Shown: positions 1 through 10,782 of the stretch, piece after piece | Numbering within the stretch: position 1 is the first letter of the stretch | Layout of the letters: the number at the start of each line of letters is the position of its first letter | Origin: Neurospora crassa OR74A | Taxonomy: Eukaryota > Ascomycota > Sordariomycetes > Sordariales > Sordariaceae | Length of the DNA: 64,000 nucleotides | Direction of reading: 5' to 3' | Assembly: GCF_000182925.2 (NCBI RefSeq) | Contig: NC_026501.1 | Span: 1,054,001-1,118,000, forward strand | Notes under the pieces: model-generated | Seen by the model: the letters and a program-made list of their open reading frames with translations, nothing else | Databases searched by the model: none | Told to the model about the DNA's origin: nothing | Made by a program: the position numbers and the translations under genes

Positions 1-675
1 TGACTGTTCCCGGTCCGGGTCGAACTGGGAACCTCGTGGTGGTAGCAGTCATACCGGTCTATGGAAGTATGGGTTGAACAAGGTTGTGTGCTGCCCATTA
101 CACCAACGGACCACCGCTCGGGTGTGTGGAAGACTGGATGTGGTGGAAGGAAGGCCTGGAACTGGGACTTATAAGGGCAGGAACCACCACCGGTTGGGGC
201 CGCCTGGGCGGATGAGACGGGACGGAAGGGGCGGCCGGCCGGCCGGTCAAAGCAAGGTGTGCCTGCCGGATTGGGCGAACGACGGGTGCCGGGTAGTTGT
301 CAGCTGGAAGAAGAGAACGGCAGCAAACATGTCCAGAGGAGGGAGCGAAAACTTTGGGGCTCGAAGAGGCCTCGGAGAGAATGATTCCACGACCCTTCGG
401 CATGAACACAGATCGGAGTTCAACAGCCAGCACGAGGACACTTCAGGAAAACATCCGGTTCCGCGACGACCACCGTGCAATGACAGATACGCAGTCGCTA
501 AACAAACCGCACAGTCAGCATCCACGCCGGCAATCGAATCAACATACATGTTTCGTCGTGCGATGGTCAAGTTGAGCTGTCCATCTATATTCCCAGCCTG
601 CGACACAACCCTCGGTTTTTCTGCTGTCCCACTCTCCTCTCCTCCCTCCCCAAAAACCCGGGCAGTCTTCACCTC
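1..675. other. intergenic, no supported gene
   Basis: Several overlapping open frames cross this stretch on both strands, but none has a recognisable domain or a fungal start context. It contains a short GGCC repeat near 231-242. The right end is the 3' flank of the SET-domain gene. Nothing else is evident. Confidence 0.6.
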
Positions 676-2247
676 TCAGCCCTCAAGCTCCTTCAAAGCC
701 CTATCAACCATCCTCTTCACCTGCATCCACCTCATCGACAACAGCCCTCTATGACACTCCCTCCCCACTACACCTTCATGTCCCTCCCTCCACTCCAACT
801 TATCCAACCCGTCCCGAATCTTCTTCTCAATAGCATCTGAGCTCCAACGCTTAAGCGCTTGTGCCAGCAATGCATTCAGCTTCGCTTGTTCCTCCAGCGA
901 TTCCTCCCACGGGTCTTGGCCGTAGTCGATGAAGGCCCGGAACTTCTTTTCACCTTGCGGCCCTGCGCTGTCTGCGAGAGCGGCAAGGGCGCGAAGTGCG
1001 ACCTGTGTGCGGTAGCAGCCTGTGGGGTTGCGCGGATCGAGATTGTAGTTGCCTAGGAAGCCGGTTTCCTCGAGGACTTCTTTGGGGGATTTTGGTGGTT
1101 GCTGTTGGGACGCTTGTGGCTTGAGGTCTTTTTTGCCTCGTTCGTTGAGTCTTCGAGTTACTTTCCTTGGTGGTTGCTGCTGCTGCTGTTGTTGGGATTG
1201 GGAGTGGGTTTGGGCTTGGTCGAGTAAAGGAAGGATGGCATCATCTATGCAGACTTCGTCCCAGACATTTTCGTCAAAGAGAAAGCCATATTCGATCAGG
1301 AGGAAATCGTTGGAGTGGTTGCCGTAACAGATGTAAACTTCTTCGCCGGCGGCGTAAGGGCGGGTGGTGGTGATGGTAAAGGCGGTCGGTGAGAAGGCGA
1401 CTGAGCAGGTTTTCTTGTTGCCTTCCTTCTTCTCGGCTGATGGGTCGTAGGAGGTGTGGTTAAACAAGTCTGCGACTGGTTGCAGGACCATTCTGTCATC
1501 TTTATTGAACTTCTTCGTCTTTGGAGTTTCATGGTAGAAGGTGCGGGTGTTGACGAGGAGCCAGGCATAGAGGTAGTCATCTCTTGTTATGCTCTTATTC
1601 AGTGTTCCGCAATCTTCCTCTTCCAAGCTCTTGTTCTCTTTCTTGCCAGGCCCTGAAGAGAGGAGCTTAGACTGTTGGACCATGGACCAGTCCTTCTCAA
1701 ATTTGGCCTCCTGTTTTAGAAGTAACTCCAGCGCCTTTCTGGGCAGAAACTGTCGTAGTCGGTGATCCCATGTTAGAGGCAAATAGTCCCACATATCTTT
1801 ACGCGAAGGACAGACGGCGTTCCATTGCCGATACTTGGCGGACGGAGAAGGGTCGAAGGCAAGATCGGCGGCTAGGAGGCCGTGGATGGATATGTCCTTA
1901 GGCAGGGCACGGGATATGGAAGGGTGGACGGTTTCATACGTCCGGAGGGTGGTAGAGGGAACTGTTAGAATAGTTTCATCTTCCTGATGATATTGTTAGT
2001 TGATTTGAACCAATAGTCCAACATGATGAGAATGACTTACCTCGAGTGGCTTTGTAGCCACTATTCCCATACCTCGGCCTGGTATCCGTCTAGGCTCGAC
2101 GCCGTTGAGGATGATACCTCTATCTTTTGCCCATATGAGCAGTTCTTCGTATGCTTCCATATCGGATGCTTCTATCTGATCTTCTTCTCGGGTGTTCCTC
2201 TTCCCAACCTTCTCCTTTGCTGCTGCTTCGCGTTTTCTTTTTGCCAT
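676..2247 (-). CDS. SET-domain protein lysine methyltransferase (Rubisco-LSMT/SETD3/SETD6-like)
   Basis: Predicted S-adenosylmethionine-dependent protein-lysine methyltransferase of 504 residues. There are two exons, 2247-2041 and 1983-676, joined by a phase-0 intron (GTAAGT donor, CAG acceptor). The SET fold begins about residue 55 with RIPGRGMG, is split as in this class, and contains the cofactor/catalytic signatures VADLFNHTS and EEVYICYGNHSND, the second with the terminal YG motif. The C-terminal third (WREGHEGVVGRE onward) resembles the helical substrate-binding lobe of Rubisco-LSMT-like enzymes. A Gln run (about 7 Q) and a basic, Lys/Arg-rich N-terminus are low complexity. Family members methylate ribosomal proteins, elongation factors or actin; the substrate here cannot be told from sequence. 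It is divergently arranged with COQ4. Confidence 0.85.
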
Positions 2248-2957
2248 TTTGATCAGATACTGTGTAAACGTGATACAGTTGGGGAGTAACCAAAAGAGTC
2301 ACGTATTTGCAACAAAACTTAGGTGTAGGAAAATCAATAGGTGAAGGCCAAAGAGTGATAGAAGATGATGTGTATTAAACCAGTGAAGTGTAAGTGAGAG
2401 TGAAAACAAAGGCATAAATCCCAGGGTGTCACTGCATCCTGTCAAGCAACCGGCTGAAACCTTCCACCTGTTCCAATTTCTCGCCTACATACCTGTTTCT
2501 AGAGACTATGGATCTCGATCAGAGGTCTTGGATGGAAGCTTGATTTCCTCTTTGGGAGTTGTTTGAGCGGGACTGGTTACACTAGCCCTTGCATAGGTCT
2601 AAGATGGGGTTCAAGTGGTCGTCAAGAAAGAGTGAACTGAAGTGAAAGTTACGCAATTGTCCTGTGCAACGTATTTTACGGTATTTATCATCCCCCACGG
2701 TGAGTTGGCATACCTCGACTTTCACCGAGCAGGAGCTCCCCTCACCTTGAGCTAGAGGTACCGCGGCCCCTACGTAAGTCCTTATCGCTGTCGTTATCGC
2801 AGTTGTTACATGCTCGGTTTCCGCATCCGAACGGATCGAACCACCACTTGCAACTTGACAACCACTCGAGCTCTGGAGGAATTGCGCGTTCCTCGTCCAT
2901 CTCCATCTCTACTCCAACCCTAGGGCTTCCTCCTGGTTGTTCGAATTGCGCTTGACA
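2248..2957. promoter_or_regulatory. divergent promoter region, SET gene / COQ4
   Basis: About 710 bp between two head-to-head start codons must hold both promoters and leaders. Pyrimidine-rich DNA immediately precedes the COQ4 start. No ORF of note and no clear TATA element is visible. Confidence 0.5.
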
Positions 2958-4080
2958 ATGGAAGTGACGGCCCTCAGACGATCCGCGGCTCTAGTAGCTC
3001 GCGCCAGCAGCCAGAATGCAATCCGGCCTGCCGTATGCGCCGCCATCAGCAGCACATCACCAACACCACCGACCCAGATCCAGACACAGCAAACAAGACA
3101 ATTCTCGGCCCTTAACCGCCCACCACCAAACTACCCTGGCCATGTCCCTCTCACCCGCCTCGAGCGCTTCGGCCTCTTCGTCGGCTCAGGCCTCATCTCC
3201 CTCGCCGACCCCCTGCGCGGCGGTCCGTTTCGTCCCCGTCCATCTCCCACCACCTAGTCTCCTGTCCAACTAAACTAATCACCCTCTTGATATTCCCACA
3301 GACCTAATAGCCTCCTTCGCCGAAGCCACCGCAACGCCCTACTTCATCTACCGCCTGCGCGACGCCATGCTGTCCCACCCCACGGGACGTCGCATCCTGC
3401 GCCAACGACCGCGCATCACCTCCCAATCTCTCAACATCCCTTACCTGCGTTCCCTGCCGCCCAACACCGTCGGACGAACCTACATTGACTGGCTCGACCG
3501 CGAAGGGGTATCTCCCGATACGCGCTCGGCGGTGCGGTACATCGACGACGAGGAGTGCGCATACGTGATGCAGCGGTACCGCGAGTGCCACGATTTCTAC
3601 CACGCTTTGACGGGCTTGCCGATCGTCCGGGAGGGCGAGGTGGCGCTGAAGGCGTTTGAGTTTGCGAATACCCTGTTGCCGATGACGGGGTTCAGCGTTT
3701 TCGCGGCGTTCACGATGAAGAAGAGCGAGCAGAAGCGGTTTAGGAAGATTTACTTCCCCTGGGCAGTTAAGAATGGACTGCGGGCCAAGGAGGTGATTAA
3801 CGTCTTTTGGGAGGAGGAGTTGGAGCGGGATGTAAATGATTTGAGGAGGGAGTTGGGCGTGGAACCGCCGCCGGATCTGAGGGAGATCAGGAAGCGGGAG
3901 AGGGAAGAGAAGAGGAGGAGAAAGGAGATGGAACGGATGCTGAGCGGGCGCGGGACAGAGGACGTCATCCAGAAGGCGGAGAAGGAAGCTGAAGTGGTGG
4001 CGGAACGGGTGAAGGAGATGAGGAATGAGGTGGTTGAGAAGGTTGGCGAGGTTGTCGGGTCTTCGGCTATGAGAGGATAG
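2958..4080 (+). CDS. coq4: ubiquinone biosynthesis protein COQ4, mitochondrial
   Basis: COQ4 is a structural and catalytic component of the coenzyme Q synthome on the matrix face of the inner mitochondrial membrane. The protein has 347 residues. Exons are 2958-3222 and 3302-4080; the intron uses a GTCCGT donor and a CACAG acceptor with a CTAAT-type branch, and it restores the family motif DPLRGDLIA across the junction. The N-terminus is rich in Arg, Ala and Ser, as expected for a presequence. The COQ4 zinc signature HDxxHx11E is present (HDFYH, then Glu eleven residues later). The Lys/Glu/Arg-rich C-terminal tail extends beyond the core. The start is set at the ATG in context ACAATGG; the frame stays open upstream only to a TTG. 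It is divergent from the SET gene. Confidence 0.93.
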
Positions 4081-4350
4081 ACGGATCGTGGGGCATCGAT
4101 GGGGGTATGATGGACCCGATCACCTCTGTGAAACTAATGTAGAACATATTGTATTCCCAGCTTCAGCGAATTTATGACAACGCCTCTTTGACTCCATCTC
4201 GTTCGTGCTCCCAAACTTGGATATGGACTATCGTGTCCTCATGTCATTCATAAGAAAGCGATAATCCCATTAAAAACCGTTAGGGCCATAGAACTCCTTC
4301 GTTCCCCCTTTCTCCCAGGTATATCACTCTGTCCCAACCCATTGTCCCAC

Positions 4351-5013
4351 CTACAAATCAAACAAATCATCATCATCATCATCCAACCCCCACCCCTTCC
4401 TCCTCGTCACTACAATCTTCTCCGCCTCCTTGTTATCCGCCACGGCGTTCAGCAGCTCCTTGAGCTGCTCTTCCGTCACTTTCGAGCGGAGCTGCCCCGT
4501 CTGCGCCAGCATCATCAGCCGGTTCTCAATGTCGGTCGCGCGCTCCTCCTTGACGAGTCGGATGCGGCCCAGCCGATCGGCGGCTTCGGGCATGAGGATC
4601 TGGTTGAGCATGGCTTTGCGGGCTTCGGCTTCTTGTCTGTTTGTAGGAAAGAAAAGAGGAGGTGCTGTCAGCATTTGCAAAGGGAGAGGTGGGGGCGCGG
4701 GACGGGAACATGACGGAGAGGCCGTAACTTACTGTCTAGAAGCTTCCTGACCACCTTGCCCACCGGCGCCAGAGGGACCACCGGCCTTGGGACCACCACC
4801 GCCGCCGCCGCCTTGCGCCTTGAGCTGTTCAAGACGGGCCTTCCTGATCTGTCCAAAAGTAAAAGTGTTAGTACCTATAAATCGTGTTGTTACTGTATAC
4901 AGCCATCAAGGTGTAATTCGTGCGCCGCATCTGTGAATGTCTGTCGATGCTACCATGGGCTGGCGGGAAAATGGAGATGGGATGCGCACCTTCTCGAGCT
5001 CAGAGTCATCCAT
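4351..5013 (-). CDS. PDCD5 (TFAR19) family DNA-binding/chaperone-linked protein
   Basis: Small helical-bundle protein of 141 residues in the PDCD5 family. Homologues bind the chaperonin CCT/TRiC and have been linked to tubulin folding and cell death. Three exons: 5013-4990 (only 8 codons, MDDSELEK), 4848-4733 and 4636-4351. Splice junctions are GTGCGC/ACAG and GTAAGT/ACAG, and the second recreates the hallmark RQQEAEARK. The core helices contain IRLVKEERATDIENRL and LRSKVTEEQLKELL, both diagnostic. A Gly/Pro-rich linker lies in exon 2, and the protein ends in an acidic run (GLDDDDDDLFDL) that gives an ATC repeat in the DNA. It is transcribed in tandem with the downstream-coordinate reductase-like gene. 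Confidence 0.92.
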
Positions 5014-5591
5014 CTTTGACGAGTTGGTTGGATTCGCGGTAGGTTGGCGACTAGCTTAAGGGTTGGAGAAATGGTTCTTGAGTGTTTGAAGTGTGGTAAA
5101 GCGCTTGGTTTGCTGTAGGAGGTTTAGGTTGTTGCGATGATGGACGGAAGGGAAGCACGGCGATCGCGGGGTTGCTTGGGGTCTTGAGGGAAGTTTTTAG
5201 TGGGGCAGGCATAGCGATAAGTTACGTAGGTAGCGGATCTGATCAGGGTCACAATAGGGGTATTGCAACGGTATTGTTTACACAGCAGCATCTAGAATAC
5301 CAGTTGCTGGAGGCACCTCGAACACCACAGGGGCAGGATTGGTGACAGACGAAAAGTCAAGACAACGCGGCCAATGCCGGGCAGAAAAGGGGTACACTTG
5401 AGCACAGTATTAGACCGGATCTTCATAATGCCATGCTATTCATATGCAAAACTAAAAATATAGGTATGTACAGGATGATCCGTCTCCAAAAACCACGACC
5501 ACTTCCGCCATAACACCTTTTATCGCCATAATTCTGTTTATCCGTCTATATATGCAGTAAATATTGGTCATACGACCCCGTGATCTATACA
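5014..5591. other. intergenic: PDCD5 promoter and 3' flank of reductase-like gene
   Basis: Both neighbours are on the minus strand, so this holds the PDCD5 promoter and leader (near 5014) and the AT-richer 3' end of the next gene (near 5591). No ORF or structural RNA is supported. Confidence 0.5.
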
Positions 5592-7403
5592 TCATCTAAT
5601 CTTGTTGAGAATATTTTTGAGAGGCATGGGCCAGAGCCTGTCGGGATAATGGGTATACGGCTCCGGAACATGAGGAACAAGTTTCGGCTGATAAGGAACC
5701 TCGAACGGAATCTCCCTCTTCCTCCTCTCTGCCAAAACCTTCTGCTTAGCCTTGACGGCTGACCAGATACTGTCAAGAGCGTTCACGGAAAGACCGAGTG
5801 TCTTGCCGCGCATGACGAAATAGCCAGTCACATATCCAATATCAGTGTCCAAACCCCTGGCAGTCAACCTGCGCATGGGACTGTCAGAAGTTCCCTTCCT
5901 CTTTAACCTGTGGAACACTTCCGACCGCATGTACGGTAGGGTGTTGGCGACGCGGAATTGCTCCAAGCCCTTCAGCTCAGGCAAGTGGGAAACCACATCG
6001 GCAACCTCGGATAGCAGCTTGTCCATGAGCTGACGAGCATGTGGGTTCTCAGGGATCTTGTCGTAGGTGGAATCCAGAATTGTCGCCAGAGGATCAGCTA
6101 CCGCTCGGAACGCCACCGCTGGTAGCTTCAGCTGCAAGAAGTCGTCCGTTCGGTGACCAGTCGCATTGAGGTCCGGAATTGATGTGAGAAGCTTGATCAA
6201 GTGCGACCCCCTCCGCTGATACAAGGTGGGCGGGTGCTTCTTGATCATAACGGGCGCGGCCGGGCCGATATTGTCAGACTGAGGGGTATAAACAGTCAAG
6301 TAAAGTCTTCCAGGCCGCACCTCACCAATCTCAAATGTCTCATCGCCCAATCCCAAACCAGTTGTCATGTGGCCGAGGATGAACACCGGCCGCTGGCTTT
6401 CGATGGGAAAGTAGGCTTTGCAGATAGCCTCGGCGACGCCCAGTCCCTCCTGGATTAGAACAATGGTCGAGTTGTGGTCAAGTCGGTGCTTGATCTGGCC
6501 GAGTGCTTCGACGGTATGCCCAGCTGGCACAGTCACGATGAGGTTGCTGATATGTTCGTCCTTCTGCTTCCGCGGATCATAGCCGTGGGTTGGCGGCGTG
6601 AACTGGGCCTTGATCCTGTCACGGACAATGACTTCCTTTTGCCTGTGAAGCTTCAAGCACTTTCCGGCCTTGACCCACCTCTTGAGTAGATTCAATCGGT
6701 TGATCATGTAAATCGGCGGTGGTATCGTCTCGGCACCGGCTAGCGTGTGTGCAACATATCGTCCTTGAATATTAAGACCCATTACGTGAATAAGGTCGGA
6801 CGGTTTGAACAGATCAGTCCATGGCTTCTTCTCGCCCTCTCGTCGGACCGTCTGTGCCAATTTTTGCTCATCCAACTCCCCCTCGTTCAGCCGATCGAAG
6901 AACTCCTTGGTCGGGTTCCGGTATCGTTCCTTGGCGGCTTCTGGTTCGCTCCCACCATTGACAACTTGTTTCGACTCGGTTTCGGTTGGGACATGCGCAT
7001 CGAAGTTCTTGGGGAGCGGCGCATCCGGCGTAGCCGACAGTGTAGCCGAGCGGGCGTCTGCCTCTGACGAGGCCTGTCGTGTTTGCTGCCGGGTGTACGG
7101 CGGAACTTGCACGTGGATGCCTCGGAAGAGGACGTCGCGGAGGGGAGAGTACGAAGCGACAAAGAGCCGACTCTGAACCTCAGGCTGGATGGAACGGAAA
7201 CCGCTTGCGCTGGCCCCCCGGCCCACCGAGGTGTTACTGGGACACCATCGTGTGTGCCTGCAGGGTATTCGCCCAAACACCCGCAAGTGCGGTCGACTGC
7301 CGGTAAAGGAATACAGGTTGGCGGCTTTCACGGACGACACCGGGAGCTCATGATATGGTATTATCGTGGTGGTGCAAAAACCCCGCCGGAGGACCTGTCG
7401 CAA
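5592..7403 (-). CDS. mitochondrial ketopantoate reductase (ApbA/PanE)-like protein, start codon unresolved
   Basis: The ORF encodes about 603 residues with a two-domain ApbA/PanE-like layout. A Rossmann start IHVMGLNIQGRYVAHTLAG lies near residue 205, and the C-terminal helical domain runs from about 400 to 560 (PAVAFRAVADPLATIL, ARGLDTDIGYVTGYFV). True enzymes reduce 2-dehydropantoate to pantoate with NADPH. Here the usual lysine of the KLxxN..NPL segment seems absent, NPL reads DPL, and the GRxTEID region reads GLDTDIG, so catalytic activity is doubtful. Residues 1-120 are Arg/Ser-rich and look like a mitochondrial presequence. There is no in-frame ATG before residue 208 (6782); the frame opens after a TGA at 7413-7415 and the first near-cognate codon is TTG at 7403. 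A spliced start from an ATG at 7351 is possible (see findings). Confidence 0.7.
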   Translation of the reverse strand: MRQVLRRGFCTTTIIPYHELPVSSVKAANLYSFTGSRPHLRVFGRIPCRHTRWCPSNTSVGRGASASGFRSIQPEVQSRLFVASYSPLRDVLFRGIHVQVPPYTRQQTRQASSEADARSATLSATPDAPLPKNFDAHVPTETESKQVVNGGSEPEAAKERYRNPTKEFFDRLNEGELDEQKLAQTVRREGEKKPWTDLFKPSDLIHVMGLNIQGRYVAHTLAGAETIPPPIYMINRLNLLKRWVKAGKCLKLHRQKEVIVRDRIKAQFTPPTHGYDPRKQKDEHISNLIVTVPAGHTVEALGQIKHRLDHNSTIVLIQEGLGVAEAICKAYFPIESQRPVFILGHMTTGLGLGDETFEIGEVRPGRLYLTVYTPQSDNIGPAAPVMIKKHPPTLYQRRGSHLIKLLTSIPDLNATGHRTDDFLQLKLPAVAFRAVADPLATILDSTYDKIPENPHARQLMDKLLSEVADVVSHLPELKGLEQFRVANTLPYMRSEVFHRLKRKGTSDSPMRRLTARGLDTDIGYVTGYFVMRGKTLGLSVNALDSIWSAVKAKQKVLAERRKREIPFEVPYQPKLVPHVPEPYTHYPDRLWPMPLKNILNKIR

Positions 7404-8037
7404 GAGGTCCTGTCAGGATTTATGTCCCGCGCGGGAGCATTGAGGACCGGGGAGGGACCAGGGGCGAGAAGGGTGAAGTGGGAGGCCGGGGAGGAAATCC
7501 GGAGGGGTGGTAGTGTTGTTCGAGGTGGTGGTGGTGGTAGTCGTGATGGTAGGTAGTTTGCGGTATAAAGACTAGCTGAATTCGGTTGTCGGATGACGAT
7601 GATTTCGTCAAGACACTTTCTCCGACCAAATGTTTGATGGCGGCCAAACTTTTTTTTTTTCTCGGGAGCGCGCCCGCGGTTGATGCACTGTCACGCTAAT
7701 CGGCCATGGAAGAGAAACTGCTCTCCCCTGATTGGCTTACTCGGCCATGGCATGGTCTTGGCATTACACTGTGCAAGGCTTGTCGCAGCATGTGGAGCGC
7801 TGGATCTGGGACCAAAAAAGTGCAACTTGAACGGTACGCAACTGTGTGGAGTCGCTTTCCTCATCAAGCAGTCGCATCCAGATTCGCATCTTTGTTCATC
7901 AAAACACTATCAATGTCAACAAACCGCCGCCTCGTCAGCATATTTGGTTTTTTATATTGAACTGCTGAACTGGTCCTCTCAGCCAACTTCGAAATCCACA
8001 GCATTCACTCAACATTTACCCCACATATATCTCAACC
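7404..8037. promoter_or_regulatory. divergent promoter region, reductase-like gene / LRP1
   Basis: Head-to-head intergenic region. On the minus strand it is pyrimidine-rich with a T/A run near 7651-7660 and a short upstream reading frame (ATG at about 7440, seven codons). On the plus strand ATTGG (inverted CCAAT) boxes occur near 7730, and the LRP1 leader is Ala/Cys-rich DNA ending ACCATGG. Confidence 0.45.
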
Positions 8038-8648
8038 ATGGATGTGCCCGACATTACCCCCTCGCTGGAGAAGCTCAACGTCGACCTCGACCAGCTAGAA
8101 GCCGCTCTGAAGCCTGTTCTCGGTGATGTCGGTGATGTATCTTCGAAATTGCCTTTGTTGGACAAGGCCAAGCTCTACGTTATGGTGACTTATGCCATCG
8201 AATCGATCCTATTTTGTGAGTCAAGCCTAGCACGTCGATGACCAAAGATACATCTTGCTAACATGATTAAACAGCCTCACTACGTCTGAACGGTGTTGAT
8301 GCCAAGGAGCATGCCATTTTCACAGAGTTGACTCGCGTCAGGCAGTATTTTGAAAAGATCCAGAATATCGAGAACCCGCCCCAGGAGCGTGAGCAGACGG
8401 TCAACAAGGAGGCCGCTGCCCGCTTCATCAGATCTGACTTGGTATAAGTTTTCGCCACGCATCTCGCTGTCAGGGCAATGCTAACAGATCAACAGGCCGA
8501 TGATGAGGCTATCAAGCAAAAGCTGACGGAGCTGATTGCCAAAGAGAAGGCGAAGGCAGAGGCCAAGGAGGAGAAGAAGCGAGCAGCAGATTCGAGCTCT
8601 GAGCCCACTGCCAAGCGCCCCAAGACCAAGGGCAACAAGAAAAAGTGA
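8038..8648 (+). CDS. lrp1: exosome-associated protein LRP1/Rrp47 (C1D, Sas10/Utp3 family)
   Basis: Nuclear exosome cofactor. Homologues pair with Rrp6 and help process 5.8S rRNA, snRNA and snoRNA 3' ends. The product has 165 residues. Three exons: 8038-8215, 8275-8441 and 8496-8648, with donors GTGAGT and GTATAA and acceptors ACAG and ACAG. The C1D/Sas10 domain spans about residues 10-105 and includes LPLLDKAKLYVMVTYAIES and FTELTRVRQYFEKI, the family's most conserved helices. The C-terminus (from about residue 117) is a Lys-rich tail ending KRPKTKGNKKK, like the RNA-binding basic tail of yeast Lrp1. Size matches the family. Confidence 0.9.
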
Positions 8649-9661
8649 GAGATGCGCACACTGCGATCTTTCTGTTGAGTTACTGTGCGATGACCTTGAC
8701 CGCGGCGCAACGTTTTGGCATGGCGCTTTAGGCTCGTGCTAGGAAGCCCGATATATGAGGCATGCCGTGCGTTGTTCCTTTGCGCTTCGCGAGGCCGCGG
8801 AAAGGCCAACACGACCCGGAGATCGTTTGCCCGGAAGCAGACCCACGGCCACCGGAGTTTTGTTGGCCACTTGAGATACCCACCAGCTGGAGTTTCGAAC
8901 ATGAAACCATGACTGGATATTGTCCCAGCATCGATGTGGCGGGACACTGCGTTGTTAGTTTTGAAAAGAGGGACAAATGTGTCCCGGAAATATCAGGATA
9001 CGCCTCTCGATGGAGGCAACCGGTCGGAGTTAAACACAGAGGGAAGGGCTAGACACCGGAGTAGATGAGTCACGGATAGACAATTTCGAGTTCACGAACC
9101 TAAATAATCTCCATAGAACTGAGAAGTTAATCGTCGAAGCCCCTAAAGATGAAATATGCGGCTACAACCCTAACCCTCTGACGGGTGGTCACGCGCCCTA
9201 TAAGCCTCAACAACATGATGCTCTCTCGCCTTCGATTGGCTTCCAGTTTAGCTTCAAGACCGCCCCAAAGGAACGGCAGAGGCCCCCCAAACTCACCCAA
9301 AAGAGATCGTTGACAGGGGAAAACAGGGGTCCAAGCTCCGAGCTCTCGTCTCGGCTTTCAGGGCCTCGGCCGGCGCGGGAGGCGTGAGAAGGGCGAGCGG
9401 GCGTCAGACTGGAGTTCGCAATTGGAGTCGCAACAAATGATGAATGGCAAAATGTCGCCCGGCTGATCATTCCCCACTACGTTTTTGCCGAACGATAGTA
9501 TGTAGTACCTTTTTATATATCATAGCTGCTTATCCCCATTCCTTCAACGATCATCGTCGCCATCACAACCACCACACTCATCCACACTACCTCAAACCGC
9601 CAAAACGTCGGTCGCATTAATCTACGCAACCCAACAACAACCACACCAACAAGCCGCCAAA
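8649..9661. promoter_or_regulatory. LRP1 3' flank and MIX17 promoter
   Basis: A telobox-like ACCCTAACCC lies at about 9168-9177, and a TATA-like TTTTTATATATC at about 9510-9521, roughly 140 bp before the MIX17 start. The leader from 9550 is rich in CAACC/CACC. No other gene is supported. Confidence 0.45.
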
Positions 9662-10212
9662 ATGCCTCGCCAAAGCCGTGGTTCCGCCCGTCCTTCCGTC
9701 CCCGCGCGCAAGCCCGTGGCTCCTACCAACCAGCAGCAACAGCGTCCTGCTTCCACCTACGCTCCTCCCGCCGCTGCTCCCCACGCTCCTCCCGCTGCCG
9801 CCGCGCCCGTCTCCCAGGGCCCCGGTCTCTTTGGTCAGATGGCTAGCACTGCTGCGTATGTTTTCACCGTTCTCCCCATCCTGCCTGCTCCCGGACCCTG
9901 TGTCGCGAAACTTGTAGAGGTACTAACAGACTTTTGTATGAAAAATATAGTGGTGTCGCCATCGGCTCCTCCATCGGCCACGCCATCGGAGGCATGTTCT
10001 CCGGTGGCGGTTCCTCCGCCGCCCCCGAGGCCGCCGCCGCGCCCGTCCAGGCTCAGGCCGCCGCCGCCCAGAACTCGTCGTGGGGCAACAACTGCTCCGA
10101 GGCGACCAAGAGCTTCACCCAGTGCATGGACCAGCACCAAGGCAACATGCAGATTTGCGGCTGGTACCTGGAGCAGCTCAAGGCTTGCCAGGCTGCTGCT
10201 AGCCAGTACTAA
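9662..10212 (+). CDS. mix17: twin-CX9C mitochondrial protein MIX17/MIC17 (CHCHD2/CHCHD10-like)
   Basis: Intermembrane-space protein of 151 residues, imported by the Mia40 disulfide relay in this family. CHCHD2/10 homologues support respiratory function. Exons are 9662-9855 and 9951-10212; the intron has a GTATGT donor, a perfect TACTAAC branch site and a TATAG acceptor. The N-terminus is rich in Pro, Ala and Gln with scattered Arg. A hydrophobic Gly-rich segment (GVAIGSSIGHAIGGMF) follows the splice junction. The CHCH domain at the end shows both CX9C pairs (CSEATKSFTQC and CGWYLEQLKAC). It is convergent with the UBX gene. Confidence 0.93.
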
Positions 10213-10782
10213 ATACTGAACTCTTCTTCTCTCTCTCTTTGCCTCTCTCGTTACTGAGAGGTTGAGGGAGTCTGACGGTTCGGTAAGAGGGGGGGTGAAG
10301 ATGTGAAGGATTTGGAAATGGGAGAGAGAAAGAACAGAGAGGGGACGTGTGTGTGTGTGTGTACGATTAGTTGAGAGGAGGAGAAAAGCAAGTAGCTTCG
10401 TTGCTTGGCTTTGTCGTCTTACCGCGAAGGCGCCGCTCAATTTACGTCTCCCATCCTCTCGAAGAAGCTCGAAGACGGGGTTCACGCAGCATATACCAAC
10501 AACAACAACAACATCATGATACCAGCATTGGAGTTCAGGAATTGGTCTCGAAGATGGCGATATATCATCATTATCATTATAAGGATAACACAAAGAACTG
10601 TACAAATACAAGATTTTTGCCTTCCTCTCTGGAGGGATTAAGCTTTTTTTTTTTGCTTCTTCGCTATGCCTGATGGTGACTACAGTACTCATATGACATC
10701 TTCCTTTCTCCTCGTCTATGACTTTCACTCAAGTAGCCCCAAAAATTTCTGTCCCCTCTTACTGTCCCCAGCTTGTGACTGC
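10213..10782. other. convergent 3' region of MIX17 and UBX genes
   Basis: Non-coding 3' flanks of two convergent genes, with CT/GA-rich tracts, a (GT)8 microsatellite at 10347-10362, an AAC repeat near 10497-10512 and a T10 run near 10644. No gene is supported. Confidence 0.5.
10347..10362. repeat. (GT)8 microsatellite
   Basis: Perfect dinucleotide repeat in the MIX17 3' flank. Confidence 0.9.

Noticed and set aside
74-754. 226-codon plus-strand open frame at the left edge
   Set aside because: No domain, no fungal start context, overlapping frames on the other strand, and it runs into the 3' end of the SET gene.
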